64,000 nucleotides of DNA from Cellulomonas hominis (GCF_014201095.1 NZ_JACHDN010000001.1:3968001-4032000); one strand, 5' to 3'; positions 8,494 through 18,480 are shown, counted from the first letter of the stretch. Numbers and translations: made by a program. Notes: generated by a model from the letters alone, not told the origin.

Positions 8494-9118
8494 GCGCGCG
8501 CCGCGTGACAGCGGCATGACCCTGACCGAGCTGCTCGTCTCGATGATCGTGTTCTCGCTGGCGATCGCGATGATCACGGGTGCCCTCATCTCGGTCATGT
8601 CCATCACGAAGGACGCGGAGTCCGCCTCGGACGCGGCGTTCCAGACCCGCCAGGCGCTGGCGATCATCGACCGGCAGGTGCGCTCGGGCAACGTCCTGTT
8701 CAGCCCCGCCGACGAGGTCGCGCACGTGGCGTCGTGCCAGGACCTGGGCAGCAACAGCGGCACGTGCATGCGGATCTACACGCAGTCGAACGGCACCGAG
8801 AAGTGCGTGCAGTGGCAGGTCGCCGACGACGGCGACGGGGCCTACGACCTCCGGATGCGCTCCTGGGAGCCGACGTGGCAGACCGGCGGGGCCGTGACCG
8901 ACTGGTCGATCGTCTCCCGCGGCCTCGCGCTCGAGGGTGCGCCGTTCCAGCTCGACGTCGGCGCCGGCGGCGTCTACGGGTCGCGGCTGCTCAAGGTCCA
9001 CCTCGTCTCCCGCAACGCCGAGACCGGCCGGGACGTGTCCATCGACGCGTCGATCTCCGGCCGCAACACCACCTACGGCTACACCGGCAGCCAGTGCCTG
9101 CCGGTGCCCCCCGAGTGA
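8486..9118 (+). CDS. PilW/PilJ-like minor prepilin
   Basis: 210 residues. The 10-residue leader ends in DSG, followed by mature MTLTELLVSMIVFSLA with Glu+5; Met instead of Phe at +1 is tolerated in minor pilins. The helix continues to about residue 50 (DAAFQTRQALAIIDRQVRSG), then a small globular domain with four cysteines. It overlaps the preceding large minor pilin and is followed closely by the PilX-like gene, so the three are likely to form one tip or priming complex, as FimU-PilV-W-X do in Gram-negative bacteria. The exact subfamily cannot be fixed without a profile search. Confidence 0.75.
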   Translation: MAERAPRDSGMTLTELLVSMIVFSLAIAMITGALISVMSITKDAESASDAAFQTRQALAIIDRQVRSGNVLFSPADEVAHVASCQDLGSNSGTCMRIYTQSNGTEKCVQWQVADDGDGAYDLRMRSWEPTWQTGGAVTDWSIVSRGLALEGAPFQLDVGAGGVYGSRLLKVHLVSRNAETGRDVSIDASISGRNTTYGYTGSQCLPVPPE

Positions 9119-9128
9119 GGAGCAGGAC

Positions 9129-10706
9129 ATGACGCGTGTGCTGCGCAGGATCCGCGCGGCCCGGCAGCGGCCCGACGACGGCGTCGCCATCGTGGCCGCG
9201 ATCGCGGTCGTGGCGCTGGTCGGCGTCCTGGTCGTGGTGACCGTCGGCATCGCGCTGACCGAGGCGCGTCAGACCGGCCGCGACCGCCAGCGGTCCGAAG
9301 CGGTGGCGGCCGCCGAGTCGCAGGTCACGACGCTCACGGCGCAGATCCAGTCGGCGGCGCCCTCCGCCCTCACCTCGCTGTGCGGGACGATCCCCGGCAG
9401 CGGGACCGTCGGCAGCGACACCTACACCAGCTCGACTGAGGTCACCTACTACAACGCGGCCGGCGCGGCGGTGCCCTGCACCGCGCTCGCCACGACGCCC
9501 GTGACGCAGGCCGCGATCAAGACCACCTCGACGTCCGACCAGATCGCCGGGACCCAGGTCGCCGAGCGCACGGTCGAGTCGCTGGTGCGGCTGACTCCCC
9601 ACTACGCGAACAACCTCGACAAGGCGATCTTCTCGGACTCGACGATGACCGTCTCGAACAAGACGGTGCTCGCGAGCAAGTCCGGGACGCCGGACGCCGA
9701 CATCTACACCAACGGCGACTTCTACTGCCGGAACAACCAGGAGTACCACGGCTCGATCTACGCGCAGGGGCTGATCAAGCTCGAGGCACAGTGCACGGTG
9801 AGCGTGGACGCGTGGGCCAAGGGCAATGTGGAGGCGACGAACCAGTCCGCCTCGATCGGGGGACGCGCGCTGTCCGCGACGGGCAACGTCTCCCTGGACA
9901 AGACGCCGGTCGGTCAGCAGGCCCGCGCCCGCTACACGGCCAGCGGCGACATCTGCGCGACTGCCGGCAAGTGCTTCTCGAACGTGGTCGTGGACGCCCC
10001 GCCCAGCACCGCGTTCCCACAGCTCACGTGGGACACCAGCGCCCAGGCGGGCTGGGCCGCCCACGGGTACACCAACGTCGTGACGTTCCCGCAGGGCAAC
10101 TTCGTCTGCGGCGGGTACAACCCGCCGGGGAACCAGAACCTCGTGGGCGCGGACGGGCAGTCGCGCAACATGAACGGCAAGGCCGATGGGGTAGGAGCCT
10201 GGCTTTTCGCCAACGCGTACCAGCTGCCGGGGCCGACCGTCATCGTGAGCGACTGCCCCAACGATCAGGTGAAGATGCAGGGCATCGACATCGTCCCGAA
10301 CCACGACATCGTCGTGATCTCGCGCGCCGGCTTCAACTTCTCCAGCAACACGACGATCACGGCGAAGCCAGGGACGGCGACCGCCGAGGACCCCGCGCTG
10401 CTGTACCTCATCCAGCCCAGCGTGTTCCAGGGAGCGACGGTCGGCTGCAGCGGTGACGGCATCGCGCTGGACAACCAGGTGACCGTGGACAAGACGGTGA
10501 ACACGCTGCTCTACTCGCCGTGCTCGATCCGCAAGGCCAACAAGTCGGAGATCGTCGGCCAGGTGTACTCCGGCAGGTCGGTGACCGTCGACAACCAGCT
10601 CGACATGACCTACATCGCCATGCCGGTCTGGGGCGGCCTGTCCGGGTCCTCGACCATCTCGTCGTACGGCGTGGAGGTGCAGTACACCCGTGAGACCACC
10701 TCCTGA
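9129..10706 (+). CDS. PilX/GspK-like protein with large polymer-forming-type domain
   Basis: 525 residues. The basic N-terminus (RRIRAARQRPDDG) is followed by one long membrane helix, VAIVAAIAVVALVGVLVVV. The residue at mature +5 is not Glu, as in GspK and PilX, the subunits that cap pilus-like fibres. From ~170 onward it is Ser/Thr/Asn-rich with many short strand-like turns (YTNGDFYCRNNQEYHGSIYA...), reminiscent of right-handed beta-helix or bactofilin-like exposed domains, with numerous Cys. Probable surface-exposed tip subunit; substrate unknown. Its end overlaps the start of the prepilin peptidase gene by 17 nt. Confidence 0.65.
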   Translation: MTRVLRRIRAARQRPDDGVAIVAAIAVVALVGVLVVVTVGIALTEARQTGRDRQRSEAVAAAESQVTTLTAQIQSAAPSALTSLCGTIPGSGTVGSDTYTSSTEVTYYNAAGAAVPCTALATTPVTQAAIKTTSTSDQIAGTQVAERTVESLVRLTPHYANNLDKAIFSDSTMTVSNKTVLASKSGTPDADIYTNGDFYCRNNQEYHGSIYAQGLIKLEAQCTVSVDAWAKGNVEATNQSASIGGRALSATGNVSLDKTPVGQQARARYTASGDICATAGKCFSNVVVDAPPSTAFPQLTWDTSAQAGWAAHGYTNVVTFPQGNFVCGGYNPPGNQNLVGADGQSRNMNGKADGVGAWLFANAYQLPGPTVIVSDCPNDQVKMQGIDIVPNHDIVVISRAGFNFSSNTTITAKPGTATAEDPALLYLIQPSVFQGATVGCSGDGIALDNQVTVDKTVNTLLYSPCSIRKANKSEIVGQVYSGRSVTVDNQLDMTYIAMPVWGGLSGSSTISSYGVEVQYTRETTS

Positions 10707-11535
10707 GCTGGTCGCCGTGCTCGGAGCGTCCGGCGCGTCCGCGCTGCTGGTGGTGGCGTGCGCCGGCCTGGGTCTGCTGGTCGGCTCGTTCCTGAACGTG
10801 GTCGTCTGGCGGGTGCCGCGCGGCGCCTCGGTCGTCAGCCCGCCCAGCGCGTGCCCGGCCTGCGGGGCGCGCGTACGGCCGCGGGACAACGTGCCGGTGC
10901 TGTCGTGGCTGCTCCTGCGCGGGAGGTGCCGCGACTGCGCGGCTCCGATCAGCCCGCGCTACCCGCTGGTTGAGGCTGGGACGGGCCTGCTGTTCGGGCT
11001 CACCGCCTGGTGGGCCGGTTGGAGCTGGGTGCTTCCGGCCCTGCTGTTCGCGGTCGGTCTCGCGGTCGCGCTGGCGCTGATCGACGTCGACGTGCACCGG
11101 CTCCCGGACGCGCTCGTGCTGCCGTCGTACCCCGTGCTGGCCGCGTTGCTGCTGCTCGCCTCGGCGAATCCCGGCGGCGCGAGCGACTGGTCCGCGCTCG
11201 GCCGGGCCCTGCTCGGCGGCGCGGCGCTCGCGCTCGCCTACGCAGTGATCTGGGTCGTGTACCCCGCGGGCATGGGGCTCGGCGACGTCAAGCTCGCAGG
11301 TCTCCTCGGCATGCTGCTCGGCTGGTTCGGCTGGGGTGCGGTCGTCGTCGGGTTCTTCGCGGCGTTCCTGCTCGCCGGCGCCGTGGTCGTCGCGCTGCTC
11401 GCCGCCCGCCGTGTCGGGCGCAGGACGGCCGTCGCGTTCGGCCCGTGGATGCTGGTCGGCGCCGCCCTCGGCGTGGTCGCGGGGCAGCAGGCGCTGGACG
11501 GGTACGTCGCCCTGTTCCAGGCCGTCGGCGCCTGA
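10690..11535 (+). CDS. pilD: Prepilin peptidase / N-methyltransferase PilD
   Basis: 281 residues, polytopic membrane protein. It cleaves the Gly|Phe leader junction of the prepilins made by the preceding genes and methylates the new N-terminus. The cytosolic zinc loop has two CxxC pairs (C56/C59 and C80/C83) flanking the family segment PRDNVPVLSWLLLRGRC. The aspartate-protease residues are Asp131 (ALIDVD) and Asp199 (GMGLGD). GTG start inside the end of the previous gene. Its position directly after the prepilin genes confirms it serves this pilus. Confidence 0.95.
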   Translation: MRPPPELVAVLGASGASALLVVACAGLGLLVGSFLNVVVWRVPRGASVVSPPSACPACGARVRPRDNVPVLSWLLLRGRCRDCAAPISPRYPLVEAGTGLLFGLTAWWAGWSWVLPALLFAVGLAVALALIDVDVHRLPDALVLPSYPVLAALLLLASANPGGASDWSALGRALLGGAALALAYAVIWVVYPAGMGLGDVKLAGLLGMLLGWFGWGAVVVGFFAAFLLAGAVVVALLAARRVGRRTAVAFGPWMLVGAALGVVAGQQALDGYVALFQAVGA

Positions 11536-11567
11536 CGCCGCGGCTGGGGTGACGGGCGTGCCGGACT

Positions 11568-11594
11568 CTCAAGTCCGGGGGTGCGTCGCCCGAT
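11568..11594 (+). promoter_or_regulatory. FliA/WhiG-like promoter upstream of pilM
   Basis: The best of the four related sites: CTCAAGTCCG and GCCCGATAGG in the same 27-base frame. It lies 39 nt before the pilM start and is the likely promoter of pilM-pilN-pilO. Confidence 0.6.
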
Positions 11595-11632
11595 AGGCAG
11601 GTGGACAGTCCCCGCGGTCGGAAGGGTGCCTT

Positions 11633-12700
11633 GTGGGAAGCTCACGCGTGATCGGCCTGGACATCGGCGCAACAGCCGTCCGGGCTGCCGAGCTCGAGTT
11701 CGGCTCGGGCGGCCCTGCCCGCGGCGACGCGACGCTCGTGCGGTACGGGCAGGTCCTCCTGCCGCCCGGGGCCGTGCGGGACGGCGAGGTCGCCGAGCCC
11801 GTGACCGTGTCGGCGGCGCTGCGCCAGCTCTGGCAGACGACGAAGTTCGAGTCGCGCGACGTGGTGATGGGCGTGGGCAACCAGCGGGTCCTCGTACGCG
11901 AGCTGGACCTCCCGTGGCTGCCGCTGCCGCAGCTCAAGGCGTCCCTGCCGTTCCAGGTGGGCGAGATGCTGCCGGTCTCCGTCGACGACGTGCTGCTCGA
12001 CTTCTACCCCGCCACCGAGTCGGACGGGCCGCAGGGCCGGATGGTGCACGGGATGCTCGTCGCGGCGCAGCGGGCGACCGTGAACGCGAACGTGCTCGCG
12101 GTCGAGGGTGCCGGGCTCCGGCCGCAGATGGTCGACCTCAACGCGTTCGCCCTCGTGCGCGCGCTCGCCCGTGGCGACCTCGCCAGCACGACCGCAGCCT
12201 TCGTCGACATCGGTGCCGCGGTGACGACCGTCGTGGTGGCAGCGCAGGGCCGGCCGCGGCTCGTCCGCATGCTGCCGACCGGCGGGCAGGCGATCACCGC
12301 GGCCGTCGCAGAGGCGCTGTCCATCCCGCCGGCAGAGGCGGAGGACGTGAAGCGCCGGGTCGGCTTCGGCCACCCGGAGATCGACGACCCTCGCCTGGTG
12401 CAGGCGGCCGAGGCGGTGCGATCCGTCGCCCACCCGCTGCTGGAGGCGGTCCGGAACACGTTCGTCTTCTACAACGGCAAGCACCCGGGCGAGGGCGTCG
12501 AGGTCGTCGTCCTCACCGGGGGCGCGTCCCACCTGCCGGGAGCCGGGCAGTTCCTGTCCAGCGCCTCCCGTCTGCCCGTCGCGCTCGGCGATCCCTTCGG
12601 CGGCCTGCGCAAGGGCAAGGCCGTGCGCCCGGAGCACCTCGCCGGCGCCGAGCAGACCGCCGCCCTCTCGGTCGGCCTGGCCCACGGAGTCGCCGCATGA
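11633..12700 (+). CDS. pilM: Type IV pilus actin-like scaffold protein PilM
   Basis: 355 residues, actin/FtsA-like ATPase fold. The phosphate-1 loop is visible at the N-terminus (VIGLDIGATAVRAAEL), the phosphate-2 region as AAFVDIGAAVTTVVV near residue 190, and the adenosine motif as VVVLTGGASHLPG near 295. PilM binds the cytoplasmic N-terminus of PilN and couples the ATPases to the membrane scaffold. GTG start with GAAGGG 7 nt upstream; a second GTG 15 nt later, just before IGLDIG, is possible. The stop overlaps pilN by 4 nt. Confidence 0.93.
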   Translation: MGSSRVIGLDIGATAVRAAELEFGSGGPARGDATLVRYGQVLLPPGAVRDGEVAEPVTVSAALRQLWQTTKFESRDVVMGVGNQRVLVRELDLPWLPLPQLKASLPFQVGEMLPVSVDDVLLDFYPATESDGPQGRMVHGMLVAAQRATVNANVLAVEGAGLRPQMVDLNAFALVRALARGDLASTTAAFVDIGAAVTTVVVAAQGRPRLVRMLPTGGQAITAAVAEALSIPPAEAEDVKRRVGFGHPEIDDPRLVQAAEAVRSVAHPLLEAVRNTFVFYNGKHPGEGVEVVVLTGGASHLPGAGQFLSSASRLPVALGDPFGGLRKGKAVRPEHLAGAEQTAALSVGLAHGVAA

Positions 12701-13398
12701 GCACCCTCGCCCCCGAGCGCAAGCGCGACAAGCGCCAGGCGCCGGCCGCCGTCCACCTGCCGCAGGTCAACCTGCTGCCGCCCGAGGTGCGGGCCGCGCG
12801 CGGCCTGTCGCAGACGAAGCGGCTCCTGGCCCTGCTGCTGGTGCTCGTCCTCGTGCTGCTGGCTGCCGGGTACGCACTCGCGTTGGTGGCGCGCAGCGAC
12901 GCCGACGCCGAGCTGGTCCAGGCGCAGGACGACACCGCCCGACTGCAGGCCGAGGCGGCGAAGTACGCCGAGGTCCCCGTCGTGCTGAACGCACTGGACG
13001 ACATCGAGGCGGCCCGGACGGTCGGCATGTCGACCGACGTCGAGTGGCGCCCGTACCTGGACGCGATCGCCTCGGTGCTGCCCGACGGCGCGACGATCCA
13101 GACACTCACCGTGACGATGTCCAGCCCGATGCAGGGCGCGACCGTGGTCGCCGACCCGCTCGCGGGCGTGAGCATCGGCCAGCTCGTGTTCACGACGTCG
13201 GTGCCGACCGTCCCCGACACGGCCGCGTGGATCGACGCGCTGAACGCGATCCCCGGGTTCGCGGACGCGTGGGTCAGCTCGGCGGCCACGGCGGAGGACG
13301 ACGACGGCGGCGCCCGGTACTCGGTGGAGTCGCGGGTGAACGTGAGCATCTCCGCGCTGTCCGCGCGGTACCTGCCGGCCGACGGCGAGGAGGGCTGA
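12697..13398 (+). CDS. pilN: Type IV pilus alignment protein PilN
   Basis: 233 residues, bitopic membrane protein. The cytosolic N-terminus carries the PilM-binding motif family (PQVNLLPPEV at ~16-25), followed by one membrane helix (~45-65), a coiled-coil stretch and an extracytoplasmic ferredoxin-like domain. The NLLPPE motif is diagnostic. It works with PilM and PilO; no PilP or PilQ is seen nearby, as expected for a bacterium without an outer membrane. Confidence 0.92.
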   Translation: MSTLAPERKRDKRQAPAAVHLPQVNLLPPEVRAARGLSQTKRLLALLLVLVLVLLAAGYALALVARSDADAELVQAQDDTARLQAEAAKYAEVPVVLNALDDIEAARTVGMSTDVEWRPYLDAIASVLPDGATIQTLTVTMSSPMQGATVVADPLAGVSIGQLVFTTSVPTVPDTAAWIDALNAIPGFADAWVSSAATAEDDDGGARYSVESRVNVSISALSARYLPADGEEG

Positions 13399-13399
13399 C

Positions 13400-14212
13400 A
13401 TGGCGGGAACGAAGAAGGGCCCGTGGATCGCGGGCACCGTCGTCGTCGCCGCCGCGATGGCGGCCGGCGGCTGGTTCGGCGTCATCTCCCCGACGCTCGA
13501 CGAGGCGACCGAGGTGCGCGACCAGGCCGCGTCGCAGCGCGACCAGAACGACCTGCTGCAGCTCCAGGTCGCGAAGCTCGAGGCGGACTTCGCGAAGCTC
13601 GACGAGTACAAGGCGCAGCTCGCGACCGCGCGGTCGCAGATCCCGGCCACCGCCGATCTCTCGTCCTATCTGCGGCAGATCGACGAGCGGGCCGCCGCGG
13701 ACGGCGTGACGATCACGGCGCTGGCCCCGGGGGTGCCGGAGATCGTGACGCTTGCGACTCCGGCCGCGGGCGACACGGCCGCCACTCAGCCGGCGGCGGG
13801 CGATGCCGGGACGCCGGAGCCGACGCCTACCGAGACGGCGAGCCCGGACGCCACGGTCGAGGACCCGTCGGACACCGCGACCGCCGCGCCGACGCCGACT
13901 CTGGACCTGGGCGGTCTGGTCGCCGTGCCGATGTCGGTGACGGTCGTCGGCTCCTACCCGTCGGCCGCCCAGTTCCTGGACGACCTGCAGCACGCCACGC
14001 AGCGCCTGCTGCTGGTGACGTCGGTGACGGCGACCGCGCTCGAGGAGTCCGAGGCCACCGCCACCCGGCCGGCGACGGCCCCCGGCGACGTCGAGCTGGT
14101 CGTCACCGGCTACACCTATGTCCTGCCGGACGCCGACCCGCTGACGGCGGCGGGCATCCTCGACGAGGGGTCGCTGCCCTCCGGCACGGGGCGCAACCCG
14201 CTGCTTCCCTGA
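13400..14212 (+). CDS. pilO: Type IV pilus alignment protein PilO
   Basis: 270 residues. One membrane helix near the N-terminus (GTVVVAAAMAAGGWFGVI), a heptad-like coiled coil (~30-85), then an extracytoplasmic domain split by a Pro/Thr/Ala-rich linker (~125-165). Its place directly behind pilN, one nucleotide after the pilN stop codon, and this architecture identify PilO; sequence conservation in the family is low. The flexible linker in the middle is longer than in Gram-negative PilO. Last gene of the pilus cluster, closed by a hairpin. Confidence 0.85.
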   Translation: MAGTKKGPWIAGTVVVAAAMAAGGWFGVISPTLDEATEVRDQAASQRDQNDLLQLQVAKLEADFAKLDEYKAQLATARSQIPATADLSSYLRQIDERAAADGVTITALAPGVPEIVTLATPAAGDTAATQPAAGDAGTPEPTPTETASPDATVEDPSDTATAAPTPTLDLGGLVAVPMSVTVVGSYPSAAQFLDDLQHATQRLLLVTSVTATALEESEATATRPATAPGDVELVVTGYTYVLPDADPLTAAGILDEGSLPSGTGRNPLLP

Positions 14213-14218
14213 GCTCCC

Positions 14219-14251
14219 CGCGCCCCGGCCCACGACGTGGACCGGGGCGCG
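14219..14251 (+). terminator. Terminator hairpin after pilO
   Basis: CGCGCCCCGG pairs with CCGGGGCGCG, then one mismatch and a further 4 bp (CCAC/GTGG) around a 3-nt loop. It separates the pilus cluster from aroC. Confidence 0.7.
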
Positions 14252-14284
14252 GCCGTCCCCGCCCGACGTGGGAAGATCCCGACC

Positions 14285-15471
14285 ATGCTCCGTTGGTTGA
14301 CGTCCGGTGAGTCGCACGGCCCCGCCCTGGTGGGCGTGCTCGAGGGCCTCCCCGCGGGTGTGCAGGTCGAGTCGGCCCACATCCGCGACGCGCTGGCGCG
14401 GCGTCGCCTCGGCTACGGCCGCGGCGCGCGCATGAAGTTCGAGCAGGACGAGGTCCGGATCCTCGGCGGCGTGCGTCTCGGCGAGTCGCAGGGCGGCCCG
14501 GTGGCGATCGAGATCGGCAACTCCGAGTGGCCGAAGTGGGTCGACGTCATGTCGTCGGACCCGGTGGACGACCCGGAGAAGCTGAACCGCGCCCGGAACG
14601 CCCCGCTGACCCGGCCGCGCCCGGGACACGCCGACCTGGTCGGCATGCGCAAGTACGCGTTCGACGACGCCCGCCCGGTGCTGGAGCGCGCGTCGGCGCG
14701 CGAGACCGCGGCCCGCGTGGCGCTCGGGACGGTCGCGGCCCGGTTCCTCGGGCAGGCCGCCGGCGTCCGGCTCGTGTCGCACGTCGTGGGCATCGGCCCG
14801 GTCGCGGTCCCGGACGACGCCGCGCTGCCGACGCCGGACGACGTCGCCGCGCTCGACGCCGACCCGGTGCGCTGCTTCGACGCGGCGACGTCGGCGGCGA
14901 TGGTCGCGGAGATCGACGAGTGCCACAAGGACGGCGACACCCTGGGCGGCGTCGTGGAGGTGCTGGTCTACGGGCTGCCGTCGGGCCTGGGCTCGTACGT
15001 GCACGCGGACCGGCGGCTGGACGCGCGGCTCGCGGGCGCGCTCATGGGCATCCAGGCGATCAAGGGCGTCGAGGTCGGCGACGGCTTCCGCACCGCGACC
15101 CGCCGCGGCTCGCAGGCGCACGACGAGATGGAGCGGGATGCCGACGGCGTGATCCGCCGGCGCAGCAACCGCGCGGGCGGGCTCGAGGGCGGCATGACGA
15201 ACGGCGAGATCCTGCGCGTGCGCGCGGCGATGAAGCCGATCTCGACCGTGCCCCGCGCGCTGGACACCGTCGACACGGCGAGCGGCGACGCGGCGAAGGC
15301 GCAGCACCAGCGCTCCGACGTGTGCGCGGTGCCGCCGGCGGCGGTCGTCGCGGAGGCGATGGTCGCGCTGGTCGTCGCGGACGCGCTGCTGGAGAAGACC
15401 GGGGGCGACTCGGTCGGCGAGGTGCGCCGCAACCTCGAGGCGTACGTCGCGGCGATCCCCGACCTGCTGCG

Positions 15472-15475
<4 letters not shown>
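14285..15475 (+). CDS. aroC: Chorismate synthase
   Basis: 396 residues. Converts EPSP to chorismate with reduced FMN. Family signatures: [14 protein letters not shown] at the N-terminus, [12 protein letters not shown] near residue 40, and [15 protein letters not shown] with [15 protein letters not shown] in the C-terminal half. The ATG start gives the standard [12 protein letters not shown] beginning. Its stop overlaps the start of aroK by 4 nt. Confidence 0.97.
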
Positions 15476-17138
<1,663 letters not shown>

Positions 17139-17145
17139 ACGGTCG

Positions 17146-17219
17146 ACAAGGTCACAGCCTTGTACTGCGTCGAACAAGGCTCACGCCTTGTGAGGGTCGC
17201 GACAGGGTCCTAGCCTTGT
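17146..17219 (+). promoter_or_regulatory. Three phased palindromic operators
   Basis: Three 18-bp inverted repeats begin at 17146, 17174 and 17202, each exactly 28 bp after the last. Consensus ACAAGGC-N4-GCCTTGT: site 2 is a perfect 7-bp palindrome, site 1 has 6-bp arms, site 3 has one mismatch (ACAGGG). Site 3 contains the -10 box of the following gene and the right arm of site 2 contains its -35. The layout predicts cooperative repression of the cassette, perhaps by its own helix-turn-helix protein. Confidence 0.8.
17188..17216 (+). promoter_or_regulatory. Promoter of the operator-controlled cassette
   Basis: TTGTGA, a 17-bp spacer, then TAGCCT. The start codon follows 7 nt after the -10 box, so the mRNA should be leaderless. 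Both boxes are buried in the palindromic operators. Confidence 0.6.
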
Positions 17220-17223
17220 CCGC

Positions 17224-17898
17224 ATGTGGACCCTGACGGTCGACCAGCAGAGCAGCCGCCGGGTGGGCGACCGCGTCCCCGACCTGCTCGCCGCGCTCGC
17301 CGCGGCCGACTCACCGCTGGCGGTGGCGGCACCCGGCGCCGTCGTGCTGCCGTTCGAGCGCACGGTCGGGGACGAGGTGCAGGCCGTCCTGGCCGACCCG
17401 GGGCTGACCGTCGAGGTCGCCCTGCACCTCGTCCGCCTCGGCGGCTGGAGCGTCGGCATCGGCGCCGGCCGCGTCGACGCACCGCTGCCGTCGTCGTCGC
17501 GCGAGGCATCGGGGCCGGCGTTCGTCCACGCGCGTGAGGCCGTCGAGGCCGCCAAGTCCCGCGCGCGCGGCGTCCCGCTGGCGGTCCGGGGCGACCGCGC
17601 GGAGGTCGCCGCGGAGGCCGAGGGCGTGCTCGCGCTCCTCGGCGCGGTCGTCGCCCGCCGCACGCCCGCGGGCTGGTCGGTGGTCGACCGCATGGCGACG
17701 CCCGCCGGCGGGGGAGCACCCCGGCAGGAGGACGTCGCCGCCGCGCTCGGCATCAGCCAGCAGGCGGTCAGCGAGCGGCTCCGCACCGCGCTGTGGGCCG
17801 AGGAGGTGGCGGCGCGCCCCGCGGCGGCGCGCCTGCTCCGGCTCGCCGCGGGCCCCGGCCACGATGGGTCCGTCGACGAGCCGGAGGGGGACGCGTGA
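17224..17898 (+). CDS. SatD-like protein with C-terminal helix-turn-helix
   Basis: 224 residues, ATG 5 nt after the last operator. Residues ~1-150 have alternating hydrophobic strands and helices that resemble SatD-family proteins; a helix-turn-helix (QEDVAAALGISQQAVSERL at ~168-187) follows, close to LuxR/MarR-type readers. It could therefore bind the upstream palindromes and regulate itself. It overlaps the next gene by 4 nt (GTGA), a membrane protein resembling the C-terminal part of DUF3307 proteins; SatD and DUF3307 genes are paired in other phyla. The biochemical role is unknown. The SatD likeness is by eye and needs a profile search; the helix-turn-helix call is stronger. Confidence 0.6.
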   Translation: MWTLTVDQQSSRRVGDRVPDLLAALAAADSPLAVAAPGAVVLPFERTVGDEVQAVLADPGLTVEVALHLVRLGGWSVGIGAGRVDAPLPSSSREASGPAFVHAREAVEAAKSRARGVPLAVRGDRAEVAAEAEGVLALLGAVVARRTPAGWSVVDRMATPAGGGAPRQEDVAAALGISQQAVSERLRTALWAEEVAARPAAARLLRLAAGPGHDGSVDEPEGDA

Positions 17899-18413
17899 CG
17901 CCGCTGTGGGGAACCGTGCTGGTCGTGGCCGCGCTGGCGGTGAGCGCCGGCCTCGGCTGGGTCGCGGCCGCCGGCGTCCTGCGCCTGGCCGACCGGGGCG
18001 GGCGCCGGCCGCGCGCGTCCGGGCCTGCCGACGCGGCCGGGCCGGCGCCCCACGCCGGGCCTGCCAACGACCGGCCGCGCGAGTACCGCAAGGGCCGCGT
18101 GAACCGCGGCGGCGACGGGCACGCCGACGCCCGCGCGTTCGGCGACGGGCCCGACAGCGACCGGGCTCGCGCCAAGCTGCGCGGCGGGACCTGGATCGGC
18201 GTGCTCGAGCGGTTGGCCATCACCGGCACGCTGCTGGCGGACGAACCGGGCGGCGTTGCCGTGGTCGTGGCGGTCAAGGGCCTCGGCCGGTACCCCGAGC
18301 TGCGCGCGGGCGACGACCCCGCGGTGTCCGAGCGGTTCGTCATCGGCACGCTGGCGTCCCTGGTGTGGTCGGCCGGGGTGGGCGTGCTCGGGCGCTGGCT
18401 GCTGACGCGCTGA
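17895..18413 (+). CDS. Small membrane protein, DUF3307 C-terminal-like
   Basis: 172 residues. Membrane helix at ~3-30, then a Gly/Ala/Arg-rich, probably disordered cytosolic segment (~35-95), then a conserved-looking block WIGVLERLAITGTLLADEP, VVAVKGLGRYPEL and SERFVIGTLASLVWSAGVGVL. This pattern (ER...G, AvKglgRf.EL, E.fviGTl.Sl.w) matches the end of DUF3307 membrane proteins; the N-terminal DUF3307 helices are absent. It is translationally coupled to the preceding gene. Function unknown. Confidence 0.6.
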   Translation: MTPLWGTVLVVAALAVSAGLGWVAAAGVLRLADRGGRRPRASGPADAAGPAPHAGPANDRPREYRKGRVNRGGDGHADARAFGDGPDSDRARAKLRGGTWIGVLERLAITGTLLADEPGGVAVVVAVKGLGRYPELRAGDDPAVSERFVIGTLASLVWSAGVGVLGRWLLTR

Positions 18414-18480
18414 ACCGCGGCGCGCGCCCGCGGCACGGGAGTCAGAGCGCCCCGTACGCCCGGTTTCACCCGATTCAGCG

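Noticed and set aside
18440-18480. Second CCCGAT-type site upstream of the diguanylate cyclase gene
   Set aside because: No CTCA-like -35 half at the right distance.
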